Positions 1-7,010 are shown, counted from the first letter of the stretch. The stretch: DNA of 15,216 bases from Chersky-822 sp035509195 (GCA_035509195.1 DATJLT010000355.1:1-15216), one strand, 5' to 3'. Translations and numbers: made by a program. Notes: a model not told the origin generated them from the sequence alone.

Positions 1-53
1 ACGCCGAGACGCCGGCCGAGCCCGCCACCCGCGAGCCCGCCCTCGTCGGGTAG
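1..53 (+). CDS. 3' end of an unidentified plus-strand gene
   Basis: Reading from base 3 gives an open frame of 16 codons rich in Ala, Pro and Glu (it ends in ALVG) followed by TAG at 51-53. The gene would begin left of the window. Ala/Pro/Glu-rich tails are common at the C-termini of actinobacterial proteins, and two strong hairpins follow directly, as expected downstream of a gene. The piece is too short to identify, and by itself such an open frame could occur by chance in GC-rich DNA. Confidence 0.4.
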   Translation, partial: AETPAEPATREPALVG

Positions 54-94
54 CCCCGGCCCCGGCCAGAACAAAGGCCATCCACAACCAGACC

Positions 95-130
95 TCCGGC
101 CGGCGCCCTGCACAAGGGCAGCCGGCCGGA
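95..130. terminator. Strong hairpin, probable terminator
   Basis: Bases 95-104 pair perfectly with 121-130 (10 bp, all but one G-C). Bases 105-109 pair with 115-119 (5 bp), leaving a single bulged A at 120 and a 5-nt loop at 110-114. There is no U tract, as is usual for actinobacterial terminators. It lies 41 bp after the stop of the upstream gene and in the gap between two convergent genes. Confidence 0.6.
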
Positions 131-182
131 CCGCTGAGAGCACGCAACGGCAGGACTCCCGCCGCGCGGCGCAGGCGGGACA

Positions 183-249
183 AGCGGGCGCTGACAACAG
201 CGGGCTACCAGGTCACCACCAGCCTGGCAGCCTGTGGTCAGCGCCCGCT
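183..249. repeat. Long imperfect inverted repeat, possible bidirectional terminator
   Basis: Bases 183-195 are the exact reverse complement of 237-249 (13 bp). Pairing continues inward with 197-200 against 232-235 and 204-212 against 223-231, broken by one mismatch at 196/236, a 3-nt bulge and one mismatch at 207/228. The loop is about 10 nt (213-222). This makes a rod of some 25 base pairs. It sits 30 bp beyond the stop codon of the DUF1707 gene (minus strand) and downstream of the plus-strand gene, so it could terminate both. It is longer than most terminators; a small structured RNA or a degenerate mobile repeat is also possible. Confidence 0.55.
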
Positions 250-279
250 CTGACGTGCCAGATCAACGGCCAGCGGGGC

Positions 280-834
280 CTAAGCGTCGGTGAGGTGCAG
301 GGAACCGCCGAGCATGGTGCCGTTAAGGCGGAGTATCGGGATGCTGGGATTGTCGTTGTCGGTAGGCGGGATGAGCTGCCTGTTGCCGATCACCATGACC
401 GACTCCCTTACCCGCCAGCCCTTGGGAATGACGATCCGCACCGTCGACATCAGGCCCCGAACCGTGATCGTAAGCTGGTTGTCCTCGGTGAGCTTGGCCA
501 TCCGCACGTCCAGGTCAACGGTGCCGAACAGCGCGGTGATACCGCAGAAACGGCCGATCCTGAACCGGCCGGCCCGCTGGACGTGGCCTCCGACGACGAT
601 GATCTTGTAGGGGTCAACGGCGCGGTACATGGCGGTGCGCTTGGCTGGCAGGGAAGGCAGATCGGCGACGGTCGCCGCGACCTGATCGGCGGTGATAGCC
701 GAGTACATTGCGTCGAGGCGACGGCTGTGCTCGGCGAGCGTCAGCCGGCCCGCGCCGACGGCCTCGGCCAGCGCTTCGGCGGCCGCGTCGCGGTCGGCGT
801 CAGAGGCCCGGACTCCGCCGGTTGGCTGCGACAT
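280..834 (-). CDS. DUF1707 / LiaF-like C-terminal domain protein
   Basis: The protein has 184 aa and two parts. Residues about 9-60 (RASDADRD..., GRLTL.E...RLDA.Y.A.T, ending DLP) match the DUF1707 (SHOCT-like) module common at the N-termini of actinobacterial proteins. Residues about 77-180 are a beta-rich region with G..A.FG.VDLDVR-type strands, resembling the LiaF / cell-wall-active-antibiotic-response C-terminal domain. No transmembrane segment or signal peptide is seen, so it is probably cytoplasmic. The ATG at 834 is preceded by AAGGAG with a 6-nt spacer. It is the last gene of a three-gene minus-strand operon, beginning 23 bp after the stop of the Gly-rich gene. The exact role is unknown. 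LiaF-type domains are linked to envelope-stress signalling, and any such role here is inference. Confidence 0.85.
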   Translation of the reverse strand: MSQPTGGVRASDADRDAAAEALAEAVGAGRLTLAEHSRRLDAMYSAITADQVAATVADLPSLPAKRTAMYRAVDPYKIIVVGGHVQRAGRFRIGRFCGITALFGTVDLDVRMAKLTEDNQLTITVRGLMSTVRIVIPKGWRVRESVMVIGNRQLIPPTDNDNPSIPILRLNGTMLGGSLHLTDA

Positions 835-857
835 TCATGCTCCTTATTGAGTTTGGC

Positions 858-2453
858 TTAGCTGAGTGCGGCCGCGAGTTGTGCTGACCAGTTGCCGTCG
901 TGCGGGATCGCGGCAACCAGGAGGTCGGTAAGGGCGGCGGGCTCGCCGACCCGGCGCAGCGGCGTTGTGAGGCCGCCGCCTGCGGGAGGCGGAGTGAACC
1001 CCGAATCCACCAGTGCCCGGTTGATCACGCCGAGATCCTCGGAGCGGAATACAAGAGTCGCCGGCTCGGCCAGGTTAAGTACCTCGAACACGACCCGGCC
1101 GGGGAAGCTGGCCAGCAGGAAGCCAAGCACGGTCGGTTCCTCTCCCGTGACGGCAAGCGCTGACAGGTCCTCGGTCGCAGGTGTCAGCCGGCCCCTGGTC
1201 AGGTCGGGCCGGTTCGTCATCTGATGCTGCTGCCGCGAGTTCGAGCCGGCGCCGAGCGCGCGATAGGCCCAGTAATCACCCCAGCCGCCGTACTCATCGC
1301 GATAACCCCAAGGGCCGCCACCGCCGTAGCCAGCACCGCCGTAGCCAGCACCGCCATACCCAGCACCGCCATACCCAGCACCGCCGCCGAACAGCCCGCC
1401 GAGCCCGAACCCGCCCGCACCGAACCCGCCGGCACCGAACCCGCCGATCCCAGCCGCGCCGAACCCGCCGAACCCTCCACCGCCGAACCCCTGGTTGTAC
1501 GCCCCAGGCCCGAAGTTGCCAGGACCGCCCGCGACGATCCCCGCCGCCATCGCACCGCCAAGGCCGGGCTGGAACCGGCCTTCCCAGTGGTCATGGTCGC
1601 CAATATGCGGCGTCGCCGAACTGTCGTGCCATTCCGTCACGCCGACCGCGTCCTTGTGCACCGAGCTGACCTGACGGAATCCGATGGCAAGGGCAGTCGC
1701 GTTGCTGCCGAGCTCGCTGACGGCCTGCTGCCGGTCGGCCAGCGTGGTCACCTGGAGCAGCGTGCCTGCGAGGTCAGGGTGAAGGCCGTTGAGCGTGGCC
1801 GCGGGCACGGCGACGCCGTCACGCAGCAGCCCGGCCGCCTGCCGCAGCGACATCGGGTCAAGACCTGGCAGCAGTGCGCCGAGGAACGCAGACGTCCTGC
1901 CACGCGCGGCCGAGATCCGGTCGGCCAGTGCCCTCTCGAACTCGCCTGTCCTGTTCCCCAGCCCGGTCAGCTCGATCGCGTCGCTGCCGGTAGCCGCGAC
2001 GGTGACGACGTAATTCTCCGTCTGAACCGACTTCACGAACGAGAAGCTGAGCCGCTGCGTGCTGGCCGGCCCGATGACAAGCAGCGCGTCGTCATAGATG
2101 CGCACCTCGACTTGCTCGCCGCCCGCGACCGCGCTGAAGGTGTCTGCCTGTCCCACTGCCGAGGCGGTCTTGGCTGCCGAGTCAGCGTGGGCGTCGCGAA
2201 GCTCGGCAAGCACCTGCGTCCGCATCGCTCCCATCTGGGATAGCTCGACCACGGTGCCCTGCGCCAGCGCCACCTTCAGCGTGAACGGCTGGTCGCCCTC
2301 ACCGACGGACGTGATCTGGTCGAACGGCACGCGCAGCACGTCACCGGCCGACGGCGTGAGTACGAACGTACCGTCGGCGATGACCACATCCGCCTTGCCG
2401 TCCTCGGTCGGCTCGCCGGTTGGCGTGAGCAGCCGGTATCGGGCGGTGGTCAC
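858..2453 (-). CDS. Two-PH-like-domain protein with Gly/Tyr-rich low-complexity segment
   Basis: I do not recognise this 531-aa protein. Residues about 1-88 and 113-180 each look like a beta-rich module closed by a helix (first unit ...GTFVLTPSAGDVLRVPF...; second ...EVRIYDDALLVIG...), suggestive of two PH-like folds. Residues 275-290 are His-rich. Residues about 297-395 are a Gly/Phe/Tyr low-complexity stretch including GGAGY repeated four times. Residues about 425-531 form a compact alpha/beta tail. No signal peptide or transmembrane helix is seen, so it is probably cytoplasmic. The GTG at 2453 was chosen because it lies 4 bp after the stop of the zinc-ribbon gene, so translation is probably coupled. 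The frame stays open a further 97 codons upstream, but that part is a low-complexity Arg/Ser/Pro shadow of the zinc-ribbon gene. The pairing with zinc ribbons and DUF1707 is the only clue to function. Confidence 0.8.
   Translation of the reverse strand: MTTARYRLLTPTGEPTEDGKADVVIADGTFVLTPSAGDVLRVPFDQITSVGEGDQPFTLKVALAQGTVVELSQMGAMRTQVLAELRDAHADSAAKTASAVGQADTFSAVAGGEQVEVRIYDDALLVIGPASTQRLSFSFVKSVQTENYVVTVAATGSDAIELTGLGNRTGEFERALADRISAARGRTSAFLGALLPGLDPMSLRQAAGLLRDGVAVPAATLNGLHPDLAGTLLQVTTLADRQQAVSELGSNATALAIGFRQVSSVHKDAVGVTEWHDSSATPHIGDHDHWEGRFQPGLGGAMAAGIVAGGPGNFGPGAYNQGFGGGGFGGFGAAGIGGFGAGGFGAGGFGLGGLFGGGAGYGGAGYGGAGYGGAGYGGGGPWGYRDEYGGWGDYWAYRALGAGSNSRQQHQMTNRPDLTRGRLTPATEDLSALAVTGEEPTVLGFLLASFPGRVVFEVLNLAEPATLVFRSEDLGVINRALVDSGFTPPPAGGGLTTPLRRVGEPAALTDLLVAAIPHDGNWSAQLAAALS
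1321..1380. repeat. Four tandem 15-bp repeats inside the Gly-rich gene
   Basis: Four contiguous 15-bp units fill 1321-1335, 1336-1350, 1351-1365 and 1366-1380. Units 1 and 2 are identical to each other (ccgccgtagccagca) and units 3 and 4 are identical to each other (ccgccatacccagca). On the minus strand they encode GGAGY repeats at residues about 359-378. Because the unit is a multiple of three, gain or loss of copies keeps the frame. Confidence 0.9.
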
Positions 2454-2457
2454 GGCC

Positions 2458-3114
2458 TTACCCGGCCGGGGTGCCGCACTCGCCGCAGAACTTGGCGCCG
2501 GTGAGCTGGGCACCGCAGTTGCCGCAGAACTTCTTGGCCGTTTCGGCGGAGGCCTGGGGCTGACCGCAGTTATTGCAGAACTTCCCGCCGCCGGTCTCCT
2601 GGCCGCAGTTCTTGCAGAGGCCGGTGCCCTGGTCGCGGTAGTTGATGTCCTTGGTCCAGTCCTGCTGCTGGATCTTCTCGTTGAGCTGGTTGACCTGGGC
2701 GGCCGCCTGCATGCCCGCGATTTCCTGGTCGAGCTTGGGCGCACAGCTCACGCAAAGGCCGCGCTCGGGGTTCCAGCAGATCTTCTCGCAGACCCACTGC
2801 CCGCAGCGGTGGCACTGCTTGAAGTACGGCTTCATCTCATCGACGGCCTTGGCAAGGGCCTTGTCCCTGCCCTTGCTGCGGGTGTTGTCGTTTAGCCACT
2901 GGGAGTCCCAGCCAAACTCGGAGGCCTTCTCTCCTACGGTGCCGCCGAGCAGGTCACCGCCCATGCGCAGCAAGTTGCCGCCGAAGCCGCTGACCGACCG
3001 CTGAAACGAGGAAGAGTAGCCGTTACCGCACCGACGGCAGTAAAACTCGAACTGCCAGCCTTCGTTCGTGCTGTGATCTTGATAGTTGTCGGTGAAGAAG
3101 ACCATCTCAGCCAT
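2458..3114 (-). CDS. Multi-zinc-ribbon protein with C-terminal double zinc ribbon
   Basis: The protein has 218 aa and five CxxC-type knuckle groups. They are C26/C29 (CRRC), C101/C104 with C109 and C113, C121/C124, then C167/C170 with C180/C183 and C197/C200 with C210/C213. The last eight cysteines form a canonical double zinc ribbon (DZR), C..CG...FC..CG repeated twice. Residues 40-60 are Gly-rich and moderately hydrophobic, and residues about 125-150 (KLDQEIAGMQAAAQVNQLNEKIQQ) are helical and possibly coiled coil. The ATG at 3114 is preceded by AGGGG with about 6 nt spacing. It is the first gene of the three-gene operon. Zinc ribbons of this kind usually mediate protein or nucleic-acid contacts, and nothing shows which here. 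The 112-bp gap to the divergent MBL gene must hold its promoter, but I see no clear boxes. Confidence 0.85.
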   Translation of the reverse strand: MAEMVFFTDNYQDHSTNEGWQFEFYCRRCGNGYSSSFQRSVSGFGGNLLRMGGDLLGGTVGEKASEFGWDSQWLNDNTRSKGRDKALAKAVDEMKPYFKQCHRCGQWVCEKICWNPERGLCVSCAPKLDQEIAGMQAAAQVNQLNEKIQQQDWTKDINYRDQGTGLCKNCGQETGGGKFCNNCGQPQASAETAKKFCGNCGAQLTGAKFCGECGTPAG

Positions 3115-3226
3115 GAGGTTCCCCTAGTGAGCTGTCCAAGCCGGGCAGGGGCACGTTATCAAGTACAGATGGCCGCGCACCACATTACTGGCAACGTTCC
3201 GTGCATACTGCGACACAGGATGTCTC

Positions 3227-4171
3227 ATGAGCAGCTTGACCACTGATATCTCCGACCCAGGCAGGCCGGTACTCGAGGAAGTCTCGCCAGGGATTTTCAG
3301 CTACATGCAGCCCGACGGAACCTGGTGGATCAACAACACCGGCTTCCTCGTCGGCCCGCAGGGCGTGATCAGCATCGACACCTGCTCAACCAGGCGCCGC
3401 ACGCTGGCTTACGCCGCCGCCATTAACACGATCACGAGTCGCCCAGTGCGCGCGGTCGTGAACACGCACCACCACGGTGATCACATCTTCGGCAACTGCC
3501 TGTTCCCAGGGGCGGCGATCATCGCGCACGAGCGCACCAGAGCCGAGGCCCTGGCCTTCGGCCCGCCGTCCGACCTGCCATTTTGGGATGGTCCCGACTG
3601 GGGCGAACTGTCGCTCGACCCGCCGTTCATCACCTACGAGCACGAGATCGCGTTGCACGCTGGCGACCTGCGGGCCGAGGTGCGGCACGTCGGCGCCGCC
3701 GCCCATACCACGAACGACTCCATCGTCTGGATACCTGAGCGCTCGGTGCTTTATTGCGGAGACCTGATCTTTAATGGCGGTACTCCGTTCCTGCTAATGG
3801 GCTCGGTCGCGGGTGCCATCAAGGTGCTTGAGCAGGTGATCAGGCCGCTCAACGCGAAGACTACCGTGCCGGGACACGGGCCGGTCTTCAGCGGCCAGGG
3901 ACCGGTGGACGCCACGCTTGACTACCTGAAATTCGTCACCGACCTAGCAGCCAAAAATCACCGTGACGGACTGAGCCCGCTTGAGGCGGCAAGAAAAACC
4001 GACCTTGGCAGGTTCGCCGGCTGGCCCGACGCCGAGCGGCTGGTCGGGAACCTGCACCGGGCGTACGCCGAGCTTGAAGGGGCACCACAGGGAGCCGCGA
4101 TCGACGTGGTGACCGCGCTTAGCCAGATGGTTGATTACAACGGCGGTGTTCCGCTGACCTGCCGGGCCTGA
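3227..4171 (+). CDS. Metallo-beta-lactamase-fold hydrolase
   Basis: The protein has 314 aa and carries the full metal-binding set of the MBL superfamily: HHHGDH at 81-86 (H81, H83, D85, H86), H160 in AAHT, D179 in CGDLIF and H217 in PGHGP. Residues about 35-180 give the first half of the alpha-beta/beta-alpha sandwich, and the C-terminal 90 residues are helical. There is no signal peptide, so it is probably cytoplasmic, and the binuclear metal site should be intact. It most resembles the broad group of MBL proteins that includes quinoprotein-relay and SoxH-like hydrolases. The substrate cannot be told. The ATG at 3227 follows AGGA with a 6-nt spacer. It is a single-gene unit, divergent from the zinc-ribbon operon and ended by the hairpin at 4179. 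Confidence 0.9.
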   Translation: MSSLTTDISDPGRPVLEEVSPGIFSYMQPDGTWWINNTGFLVGPQGVISIDTCSTRRRTLAYAAAINTITSRPVRAVVNTHHHGDHIFGNCLFPGAAIIAHERTRAEALAFGPPSDLPFWDGPDWGELSLDPPFITYEHEIALHAGDLRAEVRHVGAAAHTTNDSIVWIPERSVLYCGDLIFNGGTPFLLMGSVAGAIKVLEQVIRPLNAKTTVPGHGPVFSGQGPVDATLDYLKFVTDLAAKNHRDGLSPLEAARKTDLGRFAGWPDAERLVGNLHRAYAELEGAPQGAAIDVVTALSQMVDYNGGVPLTCRA

Positions 4172-4178
4172 ACCTGAC

Positions 4179-4215
4179 AGCCGGAGTGCGAGGGGATAGT
4201 CCCCGCACTCCGGCT
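4179..4215. terminator. Bidirectional hairpin terminator
   Basis: Bases 4179-4189 pair perfectly with 4205-4215 (11 bp) and 4192-4195 pair with 4201-4204 (GGGG/CCCC). Two bulged bases (4190-4191) and a 5-nt loop complete it. It starts 7 bp after the MBL stop and lies 21 bp beyond the stop of the convergent small membrane-protein gene, so it can serve both. There is no long T run. Confidence 0.75.
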
Positions 4216-4236
4216 TGTCTCCCGTCCCCCCGTGGC

Positions 4237-4533
4237 CTATGCCGCGTGGCGGAAGCTCATCATCCTCGTGGCCTGCAGCGGCGAGTCGATGCGCTTGCGC
4301 GGCCTGGCCTGCCTGGCCGGGCTGGAGGGCTCGGTGTCCGATGCCGGCATCCAGTCCGACCTTGACTCGGTGTGGAAATCAAGGATCCGCCTGGCCGTTT
4401 CCTGCACCCGGCCGTCCGCCTGGCCACCCAGGCTGAATCGCCGGTCCTCACGCTTGCTTGCCACGCTGACCAGCACGATGGCGGCAACCGGCAGGCTGAC
4501 CACGACGGCAATGATGAAGAACAAGATGATCAT
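4237..4533 (-). CDS. Small single-pass membrane protein
   Basis: The protein has 98 aa. Residues 1-25 are strongly hydrophobic (MIILFFIIAVVVSLPVAAIV...) and form a transmembrane anchor or uncleaved signal. They are followed by SKRED and a hydrophilic tail that should lie in the cytoplasm by the positive-inside rule. A short helical stretch (ETARRILDFH) lies near residues 45-55, and the last 40 residues are low-complexity and polar. The start is well supported: the ATG at 4533 is preceded by AAGGAGG with a 7-nt spacer. I do not recognise a named family. The 179 bp upstream (4534-4712) contain no other gene I can support and should hold its promoter, unless it is read through from the ArsR operon. 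Confidence 0.75.
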   Translation of the reverse strand: MIILFFIIAVVVSLPVAAIVLVSVASKREDRRFSLGGQADGRVQETARRILDFHTESRSDWMPASDTEPSSPARQARPRKRIDSPLQATRMMSFRHAA

Positions 4534-4712
4534 CGTCGGCCTCCTTCTGTGTCATACGGCCTTCGCCGATTTGTCCGCCGCCCCGGTCGAGCGGCTTACT
4601 TATGACGGTAGGCAGCGGGGCATCGCGCCACCACGAAGGAAGCCCACAGGATCACCCACAGCTTTGCTCAGGGCCAGCACCGACCGAATCGAGCACGGGC
4701 GCCGTTCTCGGG

Positions 4713-5345
4713 CTAATGAGCCTCCTTTCTGATTCGGTAATGCAAGTGCGTCACCCGGTCCCCCTTGACCACGACGGGATCATCGAGCAGGACCGGGTTG
4801 CCCTCGTAGTCGCCGAAGAACCTACGGCCCGTCCCGAATACCGCAGGGGCCAGCGCGACCGAGATCTCGTCGACGAGACCGGCGGCGATAGCCTGCCCAG
4901 TCAGGTTGCCCGCAGCCAGCGCGACGTGCCGATCGCCAGCGAAGGCCTTCGCCCGAGCGATCGCGCTGGCTATGCCGTCGGTCACGAACGTGAAATGCGC
5001 CAGCGGATGGGCCTTGACCCACTCCTGCGGTACCCGGTGCGTGACCACGAAGATCGCCTCGCCAAATGGCGGGATGCCGTTCCAGCCGTCAATGAGATCG
5101 AACAGCCGGCGGCCAACGACCATGGCGCCGATGTTCTCCCAGATCGGGAGGACGTAGCTGGCCGTCGCTGCCGAGATACTGAACACCCGGGCAGGGTCGG
5201 TACCGGTGACCTTGATCGTGCCGTTGCCGTACCAGTCGAACAGCGGGCCGACCTGATCATCGGTGTCCGCGATGAAGCCGTCGAGCGACATCGCCGCGTT
5301 CGCGATCACCTTGCCGCCCCCGCTGATGCCAGCCCCGCCGCTCAC
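4713..5345 (-). CDS. RibD C-terminal/dihydrofolate-reductase-like protein
   Basis: The protein has 210 aa with the RibD_C/DHFR-like fold. Visible landmarks are ANAAMSLDGFIAD at 15-27, GRRLFD at 78-83 (nucleotide-binding turn), and the C-terminal GNLTGQAIAAGLVDE...APAVFGTGRRFF at about 146-177. This family uses NADPH to reduce pterin or pyrimidine-like substrates, but most such stand-alone members have no known substrate. The GTG at 5345 overlaps the stop of the SRPBCC gene as GTGA, so translation is coupled. An internal ATG at residue 19 is a less likely start, since it would remove the first beta strand. It is the last gene of the ArsR/SRPBCC/DHFR-like operon, a combination I know from other actinomycetes. 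Confidence 0.9.
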   Translation of the reverse strand: MSGGAGISGGGKVIANAAMSLDGFIADTDDQVGPLFDWYGNGTIKVTGTDPARVFSISAATASYVLPIWENIGAMVVGRRLFDLIDGWNGIPPFGEAIFVVTHRVPQEWVKAHPLAHFTFVTDGIASAIARAKAFAGDRHVALAAGNLTGQAIAAGLVDEISVALAPAVFGTGRRFFGDYEGNPVLLDDPVVVKGDRVTHLHYRIRKEAH

Positions 5346-5824
5346 GCCAGCCCCGCCGCGACCTGCTCGAGGTAGTTCATCGACTCCTGCATGCCTTCCT
5401 CCATGCCTGAGTTGATGTGGGCGTCGCGGTACTCCTGACTGCTGTGCTGCACGAGGAGCCGCATCGCGGTGCGCCCTCCGGACTCGGTGAGCGTCAGCGT
5501 GCTCACGGCCTCGGCCTCTGGCATGCCTTCGTAGATCTCGGTGGAGACCAGCCGCTCACCCGGCACGATCTCGATGTACTCGCCGTGGAAGGCGACCTCG
5601 AAGCCGCCGTTAGCGACCATCACGTACCGCCAGCGGCCGCCGACCCGCAAGTCAACCTCGGCGCTGGTGCACTCGCCCCGGTCACCGCCCCACCAGCGCC
5701 TGATCAGTTCTGGCGTCGTCCAGGCGCGGAAGACCAGATGCCTGGGTGCCTCGAATTCCCTGGTAATAAGGATCTGGGTCGGTTCAGGCAGCGTGACCAC
5801 CGCCGTGTTGCTACTTACCACCAT
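5342..5824 (-). CDS. SRPBCC (AHSA1-like) domain protein
   Basis: The 160-aa protein is one complete SRPBCC/AHSA1 domain. It begins ILITREFEAPRHLVFRAWTTPELIRRWW (residues 18-45), continues through VDLRVGGRWRYVM (57-69) and FHGEYIEIVPGERLV (79-93), and closes with the long C-terminal helix MEEGMQESMNYLEQVAAGL. The fold makes a deep hydrophobic pocket for a lipid or other small ligand; no ligand is known. The ATG at 5824 overlaps the 3' end of the ArsR gene by 14 bp and follows AAGGAGG. ArsR and AHSA1 genes very often sit together, and the SRPBCC partner is thought to act in the response controlled by the regulator. Confidence 0.92.
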   Translation of the reverse strand: MVVSSNTAVVTLPEPTQILITREFEAPRHLVFRAWTTPELIRRWWGGDRGECTSAEVDLRVGGRWRYVMVANGGFEVAFHGEYIEIVPGERLVSTEIYEGMPEAEAVSTLTLTESGGRTAMRLLVQHSSQEYRDAHINSGMEEGMQESMNYLEQVAAGLA

Positions 5825-6158
5825 CGCTGTCGTCCTCCTTCATCTCCGCTAGCACGGCGTCAAGGAGCTCGAACCGCCCCTCCCAGGCCCGCGCGTAGGT
5901 CTTCACCCAGTCGTAGATCTCTTTAAGCGGATAGCCGTTGAGCCGGTAAAGCCGCTGGCGCCCAGCGTCGCGCACTTCGACAAGCCCCACCTGCCTGAGC
6001 ACGGCCAGGTGCTTGGACACCTGCGGCTGCGCCACCCCGAGCAGCCCGGTCAGCTCGTTCACCGGTCGCTCCCCCGCCGCGAGCAGGTCAAGTATCTGCC
6101 TCCGCCGAGGTTCGGCAACCGCGTTGAACGCATCGGCAGTCGTAGCCGCTCTAGCCAT
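5811..6158 (-). CDS. ArsR-family transcriptional regulator
   Basis: The 115-aa protein is a winged helix-turn-helix of the ArsR type: FNAVAEPRRRQILDLL at 11-26, PVNELTGLLGVAQPQVSKHLAVLRQVGLV at 32-60 (recognition helix about 44-56) and the wing VRDAGRQRLYRL at 62-73. It contains no cysteine and lacks the ELCVCDL metal-sensor motif, so it is not a classical metal sensor and fits the SdpR-like group found next to AHSA1 genes. It probably represses its own operon through the palindrome at 6169-6186. The ATG at 6158 is the only in-frame ATG that fits, and its placement 6 nt after a -10 box suggests a leaderless mRNA. Confidence 0.93.
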   Translation of the reverse strand: MARAATTADAFNAVAEPRRRQILDLLAAGERPVNELTGLLGVAQPQVSKHLAVLRQVGLVEVRDAGRQRLYRLNGYPLKEIYDWVKTYARAWEGRFELLDAVLAEMKEDDSDGGK

Positions 6159-6164
6159 GCTCCC

Positions 6165-6192
6165 ATCATATTCCCATATGGGAATACGTCAA
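6165..6192 (-). promoter_or_regulatory. Leaderless promoter of the ArsR operon
   Basis: On the minus strand, TTGACG (6192-6187) is followed after 16 bp by TATGAT (6170-6165). Six bases later comes the ATG of the ArsR gene. Transcription should start at or next to the A of the start codon, giving a leaderless message. The GGAG at 6163-6160 would be only 1-2 nt from the ATG, too close for normal Shine-Dalgarno use. Confidence 0.75.
6169..6186. promoter_or_regulatory. ArsR operator, perfect 18-bp palindrome
   Basis: TATTCCCATATGGGAATA reads identically on both strands. It fills the spacer between the -35 and -10 boxes and overlaps the first two bases of the -10. A dimeric ArsR protein bound here would block RNA polymerase, so autorepression is the simple reading. 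Confidence 0.8.
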
Positions 6193-6281
6193 CCCGCAGC
6201 GGACCTGGCTGCTCGCGAGCGGAGCGGCGTAGCATCTGAGACGTGATCGATGGCGTGCACGCGAGCCCGGCGGGCTAGAGC

Positions 6282-6920
6282 ATGAACGCCGAAGCCATCG
6301 CGTCGCTGACCACCGCGCTGGGGACGCTTGTGCTCGCGGTCGCCACGTTCGGCGCGACGAGATCGGCCAACCGGGCGTCACGGATCGCCGAGCGCTCGCT
6401 GCTGGCCACCTTGCGTCCTTTGCTGATGACTACCCAACTCGGCGACCCGAGGCAGAAGGTCGGCTTCGCCGACGATCACTGGACTCACATCGAAGGCGTC
6501 GGAGCCACGTTCGAGCAGGGCGATGACGTGATCTACCTTGTCGTCGGCCTGCGCAACTTCGGCAACGGCATCGGGATCATCACCGGGTGGAATCCGACCC
6601 CCGAGCGAATATTCTCACGTGCGCACGAGGACCCTGAGAAGTTCCGCAGGCAGACGCGCTCGCTCTACATAGCGCCCGCCGGTCTCGGCTTCTGGCAAGG
6701 GGCCCTGCGCGATCCGGCCGAGCCGGTATACGAGGGCTTCGCCCAGGCCATCAAGAACCGGACACCAGTCACCGTTGACATCCTCTATACGGACATGAAT
6801 GGCGGCCAGTGCACGATCACCCGCCTCATCATCAACCCCGGTCAGCAAGATCACTGGTATGCGGTCGTCGCCCAGCACTGGCAACTCGACAACCACACCC
6901 CGATCCTTCCGAACGAGTAG
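6282..6920 (+). CDS. Membrane-anchored hypothetical protein
   Basis: The protein has 212 aa. Residues about 5-25 (AIASLTTALGTLVLAVATFGA) are hydrophobic and form one transmembrane anchor. A basic/polar helix (RSANRASRIAERSLLATLRPLL) follows. The remaining residues form a soluble beta-rich domain (YLVVGLRNFGNGIGIITGW at about 85-103, then TPVTVDILYTDMNGGQ...ITRLII). This layout, a short membrane helix then an N-x-G-rich beta domain, recurs in many uncharacterised actinobacterial proteins; I know no function for it. The ATG at 6282 is the first start after in-frame stops. No good Shine-Dalgarno is visible (GGCGGG at about -13). The gene is divergent from the ArsR operon with 123 bp between them, and convergent with the PPOX gene. 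Confidence 0.8.
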   Translation: MNAEAIASLTTALGTLVLAVATFGATRSANRASRIAERSLLATLRPLLMTTQLGDPRQKVGFADDHWTHIEGVGATFEQGDDVIYLVVGLRNFGNGIGIITGWNPTPERIFSRAHEDPEKFRRQTRSLYIAPAGLGFWQGALRDPAEPVYEGFAQAIKNRTPVTVDILYTDMNGGQCTITRLIINPGQQDHWYAVVAQHWQLDNHTPILPNE

Positions 6921-6960
6921 CATCCATGACCCGCTGATGTCGTTGGCCGTGCCCGGTGCT

Positions 6961-6987
6961 ACCGCATCGGTGGAATCCTGATGCGGT
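6961..6987. terminator. Hairpin between convergent genes
   Basis: ACCGCATC (6961-6968) is the exact reverse complement of 6980-6987, with an 11-nt loop. It is the first of two hairpins in the 155-bp gap between the convergent genes ending at 6920 and 7076. Confidence 0.45.
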
Positions 6988-7010
6988 CAGAACAACATCT
7001 CCGCGCCATC

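Noticed and set aside
1381..1500. Repetitive ccgaacccgccg-like stretch considered as CRISPR or mobile repeat
   Set aside because: It is Gly codon repetition of the low-complexity segment, without spacers or constant repeat length.
1224..2243. 339-codon plus-strand frame opposite the Gly-rich gene
   Set aside because: Ala/Arg/Pro-biased product caused by the tandem repeats and third-base GC bias; no start signal.
2454..2744. Upstream in-frame extension of the Gly-rich gene
   Set aside because: The added 97 residues are Arg/Ser/Pro/Ala low-complexity and lie wholly in the zinc-ribbon gene, whose cysteine pattern proves its own frame; the GTG at 2453 sits 4 bp after that gene's stop.
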